Assembly (NCBI RefSeq): GCF_009725165.1
Contig: NZ_WNZW01000002.1
Span: 682,001 to 746,000 of the forward strand
Length of the DNA stretch: 64,000 nt
Reading direction: 5' to 3'
From: Paenibacillus woosongensis
GTDB taxonomy: Bacteria; Bacillota; Bacilli; Paenibacillales; Paenibacillaceae
Of this stretch, positions 1-9,486 are shown piece after piece (position 1 is the first letter of the stretch; each line of letters begins with the position of its first letter). A model generated the notes under the pieces. That model was given only the letters and a program-made list of their open reading frames with translations. It was not told where the DNA came from and ran no database searches. The position numbers and the translations under genes were made by a program.

Positions 1-1
1 C

Positions 2-1420
2 GGGGAGAACGGCGCCGGCAAATCCACGCTGATGAAGGTGCTGAGCGGCGTCTATCCGCATGGCTCGTATGAGGGCGATATTTTGTTCCGAGGTAAGGTA
101 TGCGAATTCAAGGATATTAAGCAGAGCGAGAGCCTGGGCATCGTCATCATTCACCAGGAGCTGGCTTTGATCCCCTATCTATCCATCGCGGAAAATATTT
201 TTCTCGGCAACGAGCAAACCAAGCGGGGCGTCATCAACTGGAACGAAACCACCGTCAAAACAAAGGAGCTGCTGGCCACGGTGGGGCTTGAAGAATCCCC
301 CAACACCCATGTGGTCCAGATCGGAGTCGGCAAGCAGCAGCTTGTGGAAATTGCCAAGGCGCTCTCCAAGAAGGTGAAGCTGCTCATTCTGGATGAGCCG
401 ACGGCCGCTCTCAACGAGGATGACAGCGAAAATCTGCTGAACCTGATCCTGGAGCTCAAAAAGCAGGGCATTTCCTCGATCATCATTTCCCACAAGCTGA
501 ATGAAATCGAGAAGGTCGCGGATTCGATTACGATTCTGCGGGACGGCAAGACCATTCAGACGCTGGACATGCGCAAGGATCAGGTGACGGAGGATGTCAT
601 CATCAAAGGAATGGTCGGCCGGGATCTCACAAACCGTTATCCGGAGCGTGTACCGAACATCGGGGAAAAACTGTTTGAAGTGCAGAACTGGCAGGTCGAT
701 CATCCTCAGCAGGAAGGCCGCAAAATGCTGGACGACATCAACATCCATATCCGGCGCGGCGAAATTGTCGGCGTGGCCGGACTGATGGGGGCAGGAAGAA
801 CGGAGCTCGCAATGAGTATTTTCGGCAAGTCCTATGGGAAGAACATCCAGGGCAAGCTGCTGCTGCACGGGAAGGAGATCCGGCTGAACGATATCAGCAC
901 CGCGATCCAGCATGGCATCGCCTACGTGACGGAAGATCGCAAGGACTACGGTCTCGTGTTGATCGACGATATCAAGCGGAATATTTCTCTCGCCAATTTG
1001 AGCAAGCTGTCCCGCCGCGGTGTGATTAATGAGAGCGAAGAAGTGCTGGTCGCCGAGGAGTATCGGCAGAAATTAAAGATCAAGACGCCAAGCATTCTGC
1101 AGAAAACGGTCAATTTAAGCGGAGGCAACCAACAGAAGGTCGTCCTCAGCAAATGGATCTACGCGCAGCCGGAAATTCTCATTTTGGACGAACCCACCCG
1201 CGGCATTGACGTCGGCGCCAAATACGAAATCTATTCCATCGTCAATCAGCTGGCGGATGAAGGCAAAGGCATTCTGTTCATATCCTCGGAGCTTCCCGAA
1301 CTGCTCGGCATGTGCGACCGTATCTATGTCATGAGCGAAGGACGCATTACCGGTGAAGTCCAGCGCGAGGACGCCACCCAGGAAGTACTGATGAAATCCA
1401 TGACTCGAGGCAGGGGGTAA
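2..1420 (+). CDS. mmsA: Multiple-monosaccharide ABC transporter ATP-binding protein, 5' end outside window
   Basis: Tandem ATPase of a ribose/xylose-type sugar importer. It powers uptake of a monosaccharide through the permease encoded next to it. The frame is open to base 2 and begins inside the first Walker A motif (GENGAGKST), so the N-terminus lies outside the window. First cassette: Walker [12 protein letters not shown]. Second cassette: a degenerate P-loop [10 protein letters not shown], then the signature [14 protein letters not shown] and Walker [13 protein letters not shown]. This two-cassette layout with a degenerate second P-loop is normal for MglA/XylG/GguA proteins. The permease starts 4 bases after the stop, so they form an operon; a ChvE-like binding protein would be expected upstream. 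The substrate is not readable from the sequence. Arabinose or xylose is plausible given the ara locus nearby, but that is inference. Confidence 0.93.
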   Translation, partial: GENGAGKSTLMKVLSGVYPHGSYEGDILFRGKVCEFKDIKQSESLGIVIIHQELALIPYLSIAENIFLGNEQTKRGVINWNETTVKTKELLATVGLEESPNTHVVQIGVGKQQLVEIAKALSKKVKLLILDEPTAALNEDDSENLLNLILELKKQGISSIIISHKLNEIEKVADSITILRDGKTIQTLDMRKDQVTEDVIIKGMVGRDLTNRYPERVPNIGEKLFEVQNWQVDHPQQEGRKMLDDINIHIRRGEIVGVAGLMGAGRTELAMSIFGKSYGKNIQGKLLLHGKEIRLNDISTAIQHGIAYVTEDRKDYGLVLIDDIKRNISLANLSKLSRRGVINESEEVLVAEEYRQKLKIKTPSILQKTVNLSGGNQQKVVLSKWIYAQPEILILDEPTRGIDVGAKYEIYSIVNQLADEGKGILFISSELPELLGMCDRIYVMSEGRITGEVQREDATQEVLMKSMTRGRG

Positions 1421-1424
1421 GGAG

Positions 1425-2588
1425 ATGCAAATGATTAGCGAGCTTTTCAAAAAAAATATCCGCCAGTACGGCATGATTATCGCTCTTGTATTCATCACGG
1501 TCTTATTTCAAATTCTAACCGACGGCATTCTGCTGAAGCCGCTTAACGTAACCAACCTGATATTGCAAAACAGTTACATTCTCGTGCTGGCCATCGGGAT
1601 GGTGCTGGTCATCATTACGGGACATATCGACCTGTCGGTCGGCTCCATCGCGGCGTTTATCGGGGCGCTGGCGGCCATCATGATGGTCGACATGCAGCTG
1701 CCTCCCTTTCTCGCCGTTATTATATCGCTGGGCGTCGGGGCGCTAATCGGCGCGTGGCAGGGCTTCTGGATTGCTTATGTAAGGATTCCCGCTTTTATCG
1801 TCACCTTGGCCGGGATGCTGCTGTTCCGCGGTCTAACCATGATTATTCTGAACGGCCAATCGATCTCGCCGTTTCCGAAGTCGTTCCAGAAGATCAGCTC
1901 CGGATTTCTGCCGGACTGGTTCGGAGGCGAGAGCATTCACATCCTGACGATCGTCCTTGGCGCCATCCTCTCCCTGCTCGTCATTTGGCAGGAATGGAAG
2001 GAGCGCCAGACACAGATCAAATACAATTTCGAGACCGCACCGCTGTGGATTTTCCTAGCCAAAGTGATCTCCCTTGTCGCGATCGTCAACGTCTTTACCT
2101 ATGTGCTCGCTACCTATAACGGGATTCCGAACATTCTCGTCATCCTGTTCGTACTCATCGTCATCTACTCCTTCGTCATGAACCGGATGATCGCCGGACG
2201 CCATATTTACGCGCTGGGCGGCAATGAGAAAGCCGCCAAGCTGTCCGGGGTCAAGACGAAGAAAGTGACCTTCTGGGTTTTCGTCAATATGGGCGCGATG
2301 GCGGCGTTATCCGGACTCATCTTCGCCGCACGCCTCAACTCGGCAACGCCTAAAGCGGGCACGAACTTCGAGCTGGATGCGATCGCAGCCTGCTTCATCG
2401 GCGGCGCTTCTGCTTCCGGCGGCATCGGCACCGTCATCGGTGCAATTATCGGCGGCCTGGTAATGGGCGTCATGAACAACGGCATGTCCCTGATCGGCCT
2501 TGGGGTGGATTGGCAGCAAGGCATCAAAGGGCTTGTCCTGCTCCTGGCCGTGGCCTTTGACATCTATAACAAATCGAAAACGAATTAA
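1425..2588 (+). CDS. mmsB: Multiple-monosaccharide ABC transporter permease
   Basis: Integral membrane subunit of the importer whose ATPase is encoded just upstream. The 387-residue product has about ten hydrophobic segments and the BPD_transp_2 hallmark GHIDLSVGSIAAF near residue 65. A glycine- and alanine-rich segment (AACFIGGASASGGIGTV) lies near the C-terminus, as in XylH/GguB/MmsB. Its length matches the longer GguB/MmsB branch, which carries an extra central hydrophilic stretch (around residues 185-200, rich in charged residues), rather than the 320-residue RbsC type. The start follows a GGAG ribosome site that overlaps the end of mmsA. A clear terminator follows, so it ends the operon. 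Confidence 0.93.
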   Translation: MQMISELFKKNIRQYGMIIALVFITVLFQILTDGILLKPLNVTNLILQNSYILVLAIGMVLVIITGHIDLSVGSIAAFIGALAAIMMVDMQLPPFLAVIISLGVGALIGAWQGFWIAYVRIPAFIVTLAGMLLFRGLTMIILNGQSISPFPKSFQKISSGFLPDWFGGESIHILTIVLGAILSLLVIWQEWKERQTQIKYNFETAPLWIFLAKVISLVAIVNVFTYVLATYNGIPNILVILFVLIVIYSFVMNRMIAGRHIYALGGNEKAAKLSGVKTKKVTFWVFVNMGAMAALSGLIFAARLNSATPKAGTNFELDAIAACFIGGASASGGIGTVIGAIIGGLVMGVMNNGMSLIGLGVDWQQGIKGLVLLLAVAFDIYNKSKTN

Positions 2589-2632
2589 GTGCGATTTGCA
2601 GCCTGCAGGTGTGCAGTCCTCTGAAAAAGCTT

Positions 2633-2664
2633 CACTCTTTGTTAAAGAGTGGGGCCTTTTTTTT
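2633..2664 (+). terminator. Rho-independent terminator after mmsB
   Basis: CACTCTTT and AAAGAGTG form an 8-bp perfect stem with a 3-base loop, followed by GGGCC and a run of eight T. It lies 45 bases after the mmsB stop on the same strand. Confidence 0.9.
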
Positions 2665-2716
2665 ATGCTACAATTGGGTATATATGGATAACTATTAGGG
2701 ATAGCGGGGGATTCTT

Positions 2717-3283
2717 TTGTCGAACTCGACCATTACGAAGGGAGCCTTGGCCCATGCTTTGAAGCAAACCATGCAGGAGCTTCCCTTAAACAAGATCACT
2801 GTAAAGCAGCTCGTAAGCCGCTGCGGGGTGAATCGGCAAACGTTTTACTACCATTTTCAAGATATCTACGATTTGCTCGGTTGGATTTATGAGACGGAGG
2901 CCGTGGGCAACCTCGCCGAATATCGCAGTTACGATACGTGGACGCACGGGTTATATACGATTTTCACCTATATTGAGAGCAATAAATCCTTCTGCCTGAA
3001 CACCCTTCATTCCCTGGCTCGAAGTCAACTGGACTCCTACTTGTATGCTGTCACCTATGACCTGATGATGGGCGTCGTGGAGGAGGTAAGCCGCGGCATG
3101 CATGTTGCCGAAGAGAATAAGAAATTTCTCGCCAACTTCTATACGCTGGCCTTTACCGGGCTTGTCACTCAATGGATGCAGCAGGGAATGAAGGAAGAGC
3201 CGGCTTTGATCGTGGAACAGTTAAGTGAACTGATGCAGGGTAATTTTGAACGGGCCTTGCAGCGTTATAGGCAGAAAATCTAG
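2717..3283 (+). CDS. TetR/AcrR-family transcriptional regulator (DhaS-like C-terminal domain)
   Basis: DNA-binding regulator of 188 residues. An N-terminal TetR helix-turn-helix spans about residues 8-55 (KITVKQLVSRCGVNRQTFYYHF). It is followed by a helical ligand domain that begins DLLGWIYE, typical of the DhaS-like branch. The start is TTG at 2717, with a purine-rich GCGGGGG ribosome site 7 bases before it. The oleate hydratase gene follows on the same strand after about 145 bases. TetR-type regulators often sit beside oleate hydratases and respond to fatty acids, so control of that neighbour is a fair guess but is not shown here. Kinship to the dihydroxyacetone kinase activator DhaS is by domain type only; no dha genes are nearby. 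Confidence 0.85.
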   Translation: MSNSTITKGALAHALKQTMQELPLNKITVKQLVSRCGVNRQTFYYHFQDIYDLLGWIYETEAVGNLAEYRSYDTWTHGLYTIFTYIESNKSFCLNTLHSLARSQLDSYLYAVTYDLMMGVVEEVSRGMHVAEENKKFLANFYTLAFTGLVTQWMQQGMKEEPALIVEQLSELMQGNFERALQRYRQKI

Positions 3284-3427
3284 ACATTACCATGCACATG
3301 TTCAAAAATGATACAGCACCCGCCAATTGTCAATTTTCTATAAAAAGGAAATCCTGTACATTTAAATTGTCTTACTCTAGATGTGCTGAGGTTGTTATCA
3401 AAATCTACGAGGGCGGGGATGAATAGT

Positions 3428-5005
3428 ATGGGCACTTCCAGTAACCAGGTGTATTTTGTCGGAGGAGGAATCGCGTCATTAGCTGGGGCGGCATTTCTGA
3501 TCAGGGATTGCGGTTTTCCAGGACGGCAGATTCATATTATCGAAGAGCATAAGGTACTCGGAGGAAGCAACGACGGCGCCGGGGACCATGAGCATGGCTA
3601 TGTCATCCGGGGCGGCAGAATGCTGAACGATGAGACATATGAGAATTTATGGGACTTGCTGAGCTCGATCCCCTCTCTCGATGATCCGAGCCAATCAGTA
3701 AGGGATGAGATTATGGCCTTTGATATGGCGCATCCTACGCATTCCCGGGCCAGGCTTGTGAACAAAGATGGTGAAGTGGAGGATGCGGCCTTTATGGGAT
3801 TTGACATGGGAGATCGTATAGCCATGGCCAAGCTCATCATCACACCGGAGAAGCAGCTAGGCCGGCTGCGGATTAACGAATGGTTTGGGGCTCATTTTTT
3901 CCAGACGAATTTCTGGTATATGTGGGCGACAACCTTCGCCTTTCAGCCCTGGCACAGCGCAGTCGAGCTCAAAAGGTACATGATCCGCTTCATGCACGAA
4001 TTTCCGAGGATTCATACGCTTGAAGGCGTCACGCGTACGCCTTATAACCAGTACGACTCGATCATTCTTCCGCTGCAACGGTATTTGCAGGAGCATGGTG
4101 TTGATTTTGAAATGAATTGCACGGTGACGGATTTGGATTTCCAAGCGGGGGATGGCATTACGGTGACACGCATGCACTATGTAAAGGATGGAGCGGAGCG
4201 TGCGCTCGATTTGACGGAGGAGGATTTGGTCATTGTCACGAACGGCTCGATGACGGAAAGTTCCAGTCTTGGGTCGATGACAGCCCCTCCACAGCTAAAC
4301 GGCAAGGGCAGCTCATGGCAGCTATGGGATCGGATCGCGGCGAAGAAGCCAGGGCTGCTCGGTAATCCCGCTTCCTTTGATGATCACATCGATGAATCCA
4401 AATGGGAATCGTTTACCGTTACCTGCCAGAGCTCCCGCTTCTTCGATCGGATGGAGAAGTTTTCGCGGAATAAAGCCGGAAGCGGAGCTTTGGTGACCTT
4501 TAAAGATTCCAGCTGGCTCATGTCCATCGTGCTGGCTCATCAACCGCACTTCCGCAACCAGCCTAAGGATGTAAAAGTGTTCTGGGGTTATGGCTTGTAC
4601 CCGGATCAAGTGGGGGACTATGTGAAAAAAAGAATGTGTGACTGCACCGGAGAAGAAATTTTCACGGAGCTGCTGCATCATTTGAAATTCGAAAATGAGT
4701 TGGATGAGCTTATCCGCTCCGCAAACTGTATTCCCTGCATGATGCCGTATATTACCGCGCAATTCATGCCCAGAACGCCCGGCGACCGCCCTCAGGTCGT
4801 TCCTCAAGGCTCAACGAACCTGGCTTTGATCGGTCAATTCTGTGAAATTCCCGATGACGTTGTTTTTACAGAGGAGTACTCCGTCAGGACAGCTAGAATC
4901 GCTATCTATCAACTGCTGGGAGTGGACAAACCAATCCAGCCGATCAACCGGTATCAATATGATATACGGACTCTACTTCAGAGCGCCGCAGCCTCTTTCC
5001 GTTAG
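3428..5005 (+). CDS. ohyA: Oleate hydratase (myosin-cross-reactive antigen family)
   Basis: FAD-dependent hydratase that adds water to the cis-9 double bond of oleic and related unsaturated fatty acids to give 10-hydroxy fatty acids; in pathogens and commensals this detoxifies host fatty acids. The N-terminus carries the dinucleotide fold YFVGGGIASLAGAAFLI. The family-typical stretch GGSNDGAGDHEHGYVIRGGR follows at about residues 45-64, and QPWHSAVELKRYM and PYNQYDS lie further on. I chose ATG 3428, ten bases after GAGGGCGGG; upstream in-frame GTG (3383) and ATG (3419) have poor spacing. The protein of about 525 residues is the shorter bacterial form (many are near 590). It is followed by a terminator. 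Confidence 0.93.
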   Translation: MGTSSNQVYFVGGGIASLAGAAFLIRDCGFPGRQIHIIEEHKVLGGSNDGAGDHEHGYVIRGGRMLNDETYENLWDLLSSIPSLDDPSQSVRDEIMAFDMAHPTHSRARLVNKDGEVEDAAFMGFDMGDRIAMAKLIITPEKQLGRLRINEWFGAHFFQTNFWYMWATTFAFQPWHSAVELKRYMIRFMHEFPRIHTLEGVTRTPYNQYDSIILPLQRYLQEHGVDFEMNCTVTDLDFQAGDGITVTRMHYVKDGAERALDLTEEDLVIVTNGSMTESSSLGSMTAPPQLNGKGSSWQLWDRIAAKKPGLLGNPASFDDHIDESKWESFTVTCQSSRFFDRMEKFSRNKAGSGALVTFKDSSWLMSIVLAHQPHFRNQPKDVKVFWGYGLYPDQVGDYVKKRMCDCTGEEIFTELLHHLKFENELDELIRSANCIPCMMPYITAQFMPRTPGDRPQVVPQGSTNLALIGQFCEIPDDVVFTEEYSVRTARIAIYQLLGVDKPIQPINRYQYDIRTLLQSAAASFR

Positions 5006-5037
5006 ATTTCACAGGAAGGCTGAGACAAATCTCAAGA

Positions 5038-5067
5038 AGCCGATTGCTTCAGGCAATCGGCTCTTTT
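5038..5067 (+). terminator. Terminator after oleate hydratase, shared with the convergent Spo0E-like gene
   Basis: GCCGATTGC and GCAATCGGC form a 9-bp perfect stem, followed by TCTTTTC. The stem overlaps the last codons of the minus-strand gene ending at 5049, so it probably serves both directions. Confidence 0.82.
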
Positions 5068-5240
5068 CTCCGCAAATAATCATACATGACTTCGTTATAG
5101 CGATTGATCAGCCGGTCAAGTTCCATAGACTGCCTCAGCACCCGCGTATCCCGCAGGCCGTATTGCTCCGCAAGCTGCCCAAGCTGACGCCGTTCTTCTT
5201 CAATTCTATGTTTAATATAATTGGATTTTAATTTCTGCAC
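5049..5240 (-). CDS. Spo0E-like aspartyl-phosphate phosphatase (small)
   Basis: A 63-residue helical-hairpin protein of the Spo0E/YnzD/YisI family, which dephosphorylates Spo0A~P and so delays sporulation. The family signature is seen as RQSMELDRLINRYNE (compare SxxLDxxI), preceded by a first helix IKHRIEEERRQLGQLAEQYG. The start is set at GTG 5240 because AGGTGG lies 8 bases upstream; two earlier in-frame GTG codons would overlap that ribosome site. Its presence supports a spore-forming host. It stands alone, convergent with the oleate hydratase gene. Confidence 0.8.
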   Translation of the reverse strand: MQKLKSNYIKHRIEEERRQLGQLAEQYGLRDTRVLRQSMELDRLINRYNEVMYDYLRRKEPIA

Positions 5241-5321
5241 AAAAAACACCACCTAATGAATATATTAGTATAGGTTGACAAATATACCCATTATACGTTT
5301 TTCGATAACTTTTATTTGATG

Positions 5322-5362
5322 TATAAAGAGCCCGAAGCCTGCAAGGCCCCGGACTCTCTTTA
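5322..5362 (-). terminator. Terminator after the DUF805 gene
   Basis: Read on the minus strand, an AAAGAG...CTCTTT imperfect stem with a GC-rich core (CCGGGGCC/GGCTTCGGG) encloses TTGCA and ends in CTCTTTAT. It lies about 45 bases after the stop at 5404. Confidence 0.7.
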
Positions 5363-5403
5363 TGTTCCATTTTCAAACCATATGTATAGACAACTTAATT
5401 TTA

Positions 5404-5754
5404 TTAACTTTGAAGCTTAGGATTGGAACCATATTTATTGTCGCCTGGCTCGCTATCTTGGCACATGAACACAATTAGAACAATCGCACCAATTAGAGGA
5501 ATAAAGCTTAGCAGAATCATCCAGCCGCTTCTTCCCGTATCATGCAATCTCCGCATAGCAACCGCGAGACTTGGCAATAGAACAGCCAGTGAATAAACGT
5601 AGGACAGAATTGTATCCAAGCCTATTAACCCACCGATAAAGCCAAGAACTAACGAAGCAATCATGTTGAATAGAATAAACATCCAGTATTCTTTACGGCG
5701 CGCGCTCCCTTCAAATCCGACATAGTTTTTGAGAACCTTTAAATACCACTCCAC
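5404..5754 (-). CDS. DUF805 family membrane protein
   Basis: A small integral membrane protein of 116 residues. The family N-terminus WYLKVLKNYVGFEGSARRKE is followed by YWMFILFN and three to four hydrophobic segments, with the conserved RRLHDTGRSGWM near residue 77. The function of DUF805 proteins is unknown. The start is placed at GTG 5754, six bases after GAGGTG; an upstream ATG at 5799 would add 15 residues without family character. It is monocistronic, with a hairpin terminator after it. Confidence 0.85.
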   Translation of the reverse strand: MEWYLKVLKNYVGFEGSARRKEYWMFILFNMIASLVLGFIGGLIGLDTILSYVYSLAVLLPSLAVAMRRLHDTGRSGWMILLSFIPLIGAIVLIVFMCQDSEPGDNKYGSNPKLQS

Positions 5755-5875
5755 TAACGTCACCTCATAAAAATAGTTTTGTTGCGACAATTCGCACAAG
5801 GATATATCGGTTTAATAGATTCATTTCTTTATAGAAAACATACTGTTTTTTGCAAAATCAATAAAAAAATCATGA

Positions 5876-5909
5876 AAGGATTGCCTGGGTTAAATCCCAA
5901 GCAATCCTT
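5876..5909 (-). terminator. Terminator of the araDBM transcript
   Basis: AAGGATTGC...GCAATCCTT with CTGGG/CCCAA next to the loop forms a 13-14 bp stem. On the minus strand it is followed by TCATGATTTTTTTATTG. It lies 32 bases after the araM stop. Confidence 0.85.
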
Positions 5910-5940
5910 CGCCACCACCTATGATAAAGAATAAGCTAAA

Positions 5941-7071
5941 TCATGCCTCATTCAACGCTCGCAGCAAGGTGTGCCGGTTATAGCGAACCAGATGCGCCTC
6001 GCGAAGACTCTCCGTAAATAAATCTTCATCGACGCCAAGCTCCTCCAGCGTAGAAGGACCCCCAGCAAGAACGAGCAATTCCCGGATCCTCGATGCGGGC
6101 GGCACCTCGGCCAGCCATTCCCGAATCTGGTCACCGTGCTCAAGCAGCGCCTTCGGCTGCCGTCCCGGGAATTTGCCTTCGTCCACGGCCGCGTGATACA
6201 AGCGGGAAATTTCGGCACACGCGACGCCAACCTTAGCCCCGTGAAGCAGTGCCCGATTTCCGCGGCGCAAATAGGCCATCTCCCAATGATGAGATAAATG
6301 GTGCTCTGCACCGGAAGCCGGATGAGACTGCCCGAACAGCAGCATCGCAATGCCTGATTCGATCAAGGCCGTCATCAGGATGCGAATCCCTTCCTCTGTC
6401 CGCTCTCCGATCTCCGCAGCATGCTGGATGCAGGAATTAAGCGCCTGCTCTGTAATGACTGCAGCCTGTTCGCTGTAAGGCTCTCCCCCCGTAAGGCGGG
6501 ATACCTTCCAATCAAACAGAGAGGTATATTTGCCCAGCATATCCCCGAAACCAGCCGCTACCAGCGGCTGCGGCGCCTTCATAAGAACGTGCACATCGGC
6601 AAATATGGCTATCGGCGGAACAGCCGCCACTGTTTTCTTCATCCCGCGAATAATCAGCGGCGCGCCCGCTGAGGTAAAGCCGTCCACGGACGGAGCCGTC
6701 GGAATTGATACAAACGGAATTCCCGTCTTATGACTCGCGAAACGTACGATATCATGGATCGTTCCGGCACCGACCGCAATAAGCCCATCCGTGGTGCCAG
6801 GATCTACTTCAAGCAGCAGCTGCACAACAGCTTGCTCGTCGGCGACGACATCGCCGGCCGCATTCGGCTCCAGAAGACATAGCTTTGTCTTCAAGCCCTG
6901 GGATTGGAGACTCTCTTCCAAGGCTTTCCCTGCCGCATCATAAGTATTCTGGTCGGCTACGATCACTAAGCGGTGCAGAATACGATCTCTTAGAAAAGGA
7001 ACTGCCTTATAGATCGCGCCGGTCTCCAGAACGATTTTCTCCAAATGGTCTATTTCCCGGGAATTATCCAT
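5941..7071 (-). CDS. araM: sn-glycerol-1-phosphate dehydrogenase (AraM/EgsA)
   Basis: NAD(P)H-dependent dehydrogenase that reduces dihydroxyacetone phosphate to sn-glycerol-1-phosphate. In B. subtilis it is encoded in the arabinose operon and feeds heptaprenylglyceryl phosphate synthesis. The 376 residues show the nucleotide-binding region DGLIAVGAGTIHDIVRF, the substrate region PFVSIPTAPSVDGFTSAGAP and the metal-binding stretch GAEHHLSHHWEM. The start ATG has CTGGAGG upstream. It is the last gene of araD-araB-araM, starting 27 bases after the araB stop, and is followed by a strong terminator. Confidence 0.93.
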   Translation of the reverse strand: MDNSREIDHLEKIVLETGAIYKAVPFLRDRILHRLVIVADQNTYDAAGKALEESLQSQGLKTKLCLLEPNAAGDVVADEQAVVQLLLEVDPGTTDGLIAVGAGTIHDIVRFASHKTGIPFVSIPTAPSVDGFTSAGAPLIIRGMKKTVAAVPPIAIFADVHVLMKAPQPLVAAGFGDMLGKYTSLFDWKVSRLTGGEPYSEQAAVITEQALNSCIQHAAEIGERTEEGIRILMTALIESGIAMLLFGQSHPASGAEHHLSHHWEMAYLRRGNRALLHGAKVGVACAEISRLYHAAVDEGKFPGRQPKALLEHGDQIREWLAEVPPASRIRELLVLAGGPSTLEELGVDEDLFTESLREAHLVRYNRHTLLRALNEA

Positions 7072-7098
7072 GCCGAATTTACCTCCAGTCTGACGGCA

Positions 7099-8769
7099 TT
7101 ACTCCGTAGATTTCTTGATGCTCTTGAGCCGCTTCATTACGTCGTTCTCGCCGCGGCCGAAATAATCGTGCAGCTTGCTGTATTCCTGGTATAGACGGTC
7201 ATAGATTTCCACGTTCTCTGGAATCGGCTTGAACGTCTCTTCCTTCACCCGGGCCATACGCTCTGCCGCATCAAGAATCGTGTCATAACCGCCAGCCTCT
7301 TTCCCGGCAGCTACCGCCGCAAACATCGCTGCGCCAAGTGCCGGCGTTTGCTTGGAATCGGCAACGAAAATTTCGCGATTCGTAACATCCGCGTAAATCT
7401 GCATCAGCAGACGGTTCTTCTGCGGCAATCCGCCGCAAGCGTACAAGGCATCAACCGCAACTCCATTGTTATGGAAAGCGTCGACGATTTTACGGGTACC
7501 GAAGGCCGTAGCTTCGAGCAGGGTACGGTAAATTTCCTGCGGCTTGGTAAGCAGCGTCATCCCCAGAATCAGGCCGGTCAAATCTGTATCGACGAGAACA
7601 GACCGGTTGCCGTTCCACCAATCCAGAGCCAGTAATCCGGTTTGTCCCGGCTTATAGGCTGCAGCTTCCTTCTCAAGCCATTGATGGACGCCGATGCCTT
7701 CCTTAGCCGCCGCTTCTTTGACATAACCCGGAACCGCCTCTTCTACGTACCATTCAAAAATATCGCCTACGGCCGACTGTCCCGCCTCATATCCATACAG
7801 CCCGGGGATGATGCCATCCTCAACGACGCCGCACATGCCTTCGACCTGCTTCTCTTCCGTGCCTAGCAGCATATGGCAAATCGAGGTGCCCATCGCCATC
7901 ACAAGCTTGCCCGGTGTTACAACGCCAACAGCCGGTACGGCGGCATGAGCGTCTACGTTCCCGACGGCAACTGCAATGCCCGGCTTGAGGCCCATTATTT
8001 GCGCCATATGCTCAGTCAACCCGCCCGCATTTGTGCCGAGCGGAATGACTTCACCGCGAAGCTTTGTCTCTGTAAGGTTTTCCAGCCTTGGATCCAGCGC
8101 TTTGAAATATTCCTTGCTTGGGTAGCCGTCCTGCTTATGCCAGATCGCTTTGTAACCGGCCGTACAGCTGTTGCGGACAATAGTGCCCGTCATTTGCGAG
8201 ATGACCCAATCTGTCGCCTCCAGAAACATATCTGTGCGCTCATAGATTTCAGGGGCTTCATCAAGGATTTGCCATACTTTGGCGATCATCCATTCGGATG
8301 AAATTTTGCCGCCGTAACGCGGGAGAAACGCTTCTCCGCGCTCCGCTGCGATCTCGTTGATCTTATCCGCTTCCGGCTGAGCGGCGTGATGCTTCCATAG
8401 CTTCACCCAGCTGTGCGGATTATCGATGTATTGCGTATCGAAGCAGAGCGGCTGGCCCTGCCCGTCGATCGGCAGCATCGTGCATGCCGTGAAATCGATC
8501 CCGATTCCGATTACATCAGCCGGATCGATGCCAGACTCCCGGATAACCGCTGGCACGGATTTCCGCAGCACCTCCAGATAATCGTCAGGATGCTGCAGCG
8601 CCCAGTCATGCTCAAGTTTGATACCGGAGCCCGGCAGTTGTTCGTCGATAACGTGATGCGGATAAGCGGTCACGTGATCCGCCACTTCACGTCCGTTCGC
8701 TAAGTCGACCAGTACCGCGCGGCCCGATTGCGTACCGTAATCTACCCCGATGGTATACTTGTTAGCCAT
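7099..8769 (-). CDS. araB: Ribulokinase
   Basis: Phosphorylates L-ribulose to L-ribulose-5-phosphate, the second step of L-arabinose breakdown. It is an FGGY-family kinase of 556 residues. The N-terminal phosphate-binding motif is [15 protein letters not shown], and the acidic [15 protein letters not shown] follows near residue 90. The second-domain signature region reads [15 protein letters not shown]...[15 protein letters not shown]. The length and the TACTM/DYGTQS wording are typical of AraB rather than xylulokinase. The start ATG sits behind GGGAGG, 27 bases after the araD stop, and araM follows directly. Confidence 0.96.
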   Translation of the reverse strand: MANKYTIGVDYGTQSGRAVLVDLANGREVADHVTAYPHHVIDEQLPGSGIKLEHDWALQHPDDYLEVLRKSVPAVIRESGIDPADVIGIGIDFTACTMLPIDGQGQPLCFDTQYIDNPHSWVKLWKHHAAQPEADKINEIAAERGEAFLPRYGGKISSEWMIAKVWQILDEAPEIYERTDMFLEATDWVISQMTGTIVRNSCTAGYKAIWHKQDGYPSKEYFKALDPRLENLTETKLRGEVIPLGTNAGGLTEHMAQIMGLKPGIAVAVGNVDAHAAVPAVGVVTPGKLVMAMGTSICHMLLGTEEKQVEGMCGVVEDGIIPGLYGYEAGQSAVGDIFEWYVEEAVPGYVKEAAAKEGIGVHQWLEKEAAAYKPGQTGLLALDWWNGNRSVLVDTDLTGLILGMTLLTKPQEIYRTLLEATAFGTRKIVDAFHNNGVAVDALYACGGLPQKNRLLMQIYADVTNREIFVADSKQTPALGAAMFAAVAAGKEAGGYDTILDAAERMARVKEETFKPIPENVEIYDRLYQEYSKLHDYFGRGENDVMKRLKSIKKSTE

Positions 8770-8796
8770 ATGAAAAACCTCCCGTTCAATAGCGCA

Positions 8797-9486
8797 TTAT
8801 TTTTGTCCGTAATATGCCTTGGCTCCATGCTTGCGCAGGAAATGACGGTCCAGCAGCGTCTGATCCATTGGTGCAGCCTCCGGATTAAGCATCAGCATGC
8901 GTGCCGCAATCTTCGCTACTTCCTCAAGAACAACCGCGTTATGAACCGCATTATGGGCATCTTTTCCCCATACGAAAGGTGCATGGGCATGCACCAATAC
9001 ACCTGGCACCTGGGTCGGGTCGATGTCCGCAAACCGCTCGACAATCACGTTCCCCGTCTCCAGTTCATAAGCCCCTTCGATTTCTTCCCGGGTCATCGGC
9101 CGGGTCACAGGAATTTCTCCGTAGAAATAATCGGCATGTGTCGTGCCATAAGCTGGCAGCGCCTTTCCGGCCTGCGCCCAGCTTGTTCCCCAAGGAGAGT
9201 GAGTGTGCACAACCCCGCCGATATCCGGAAAAGACCGGTACAGCACCATATGGGTCGGAGTATCGGAGGATGGACGCAGTTTGCCCTCGACCACATTGCC
9301 CTCCAGATCCACGACGACCATATCTTCCGCTTTCAATTCCTCGTACGGCACACCGCTTGGCTTAATGACGAACAGTCCGCTTTCACGATCAATCCCGCTG
9401 ACATTTCCCCATGTAAATGTAACCAGTCCGTGCTTCGGCAGCTCCAAATTAGCCTCCAGAACCTGCTGTTTAAGCGCCTCCAACAT
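8797..9486 (-). CDS. araD: L-ribulose-5-phosphate 4-epimerase
   Basis: Class II aldolase-fold epimerase converting L-ribulose-5-phosphate to D-xylulose-5-phosphate, the last step of arabinose breakdown before the pentose phosphate pathway. Seen are [20 protein letters not shown], the zinc ligands in [13 protein letters not shown] and the downstream HAHAPFVWG. The start is set at ATG 9486, eight bases after AAAGGAG; this gives 229 residues, near the usual 231. The longer frame from 9510 would place that ribosome site inside the gene. It is the first gene of araDBM. About 580 bases separate it from the nearest AraR palindrome. Confidence 0.95.
   Translation of the reverse strand: MLEALKQQVLEANLELPKHGLVTFTWGNVSGIDRESGLFVIKPSGVPYEELKAEDMVVVDLEGNVVEGKLRPSSDTPTHMVLYRSFPDIGGVVHTHSPWGTSWAQAGKALPAYGTTHADYFYGEIPVTRPMTREEIEGAYELETGNVIVERFADIDPTQVPGVLVHAHAPFVWGKDAHNAVHNAVVLEEVAKIAARMLMLNPEAAPMDQTLLDRHFLRKHGAKAYYGQK

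Noticed and set aside
179-913. A 244-codon minus-strand frame opposite mmsA
   Set aside because: Shadow of the ATPase gene; no ribosome site or known motif.
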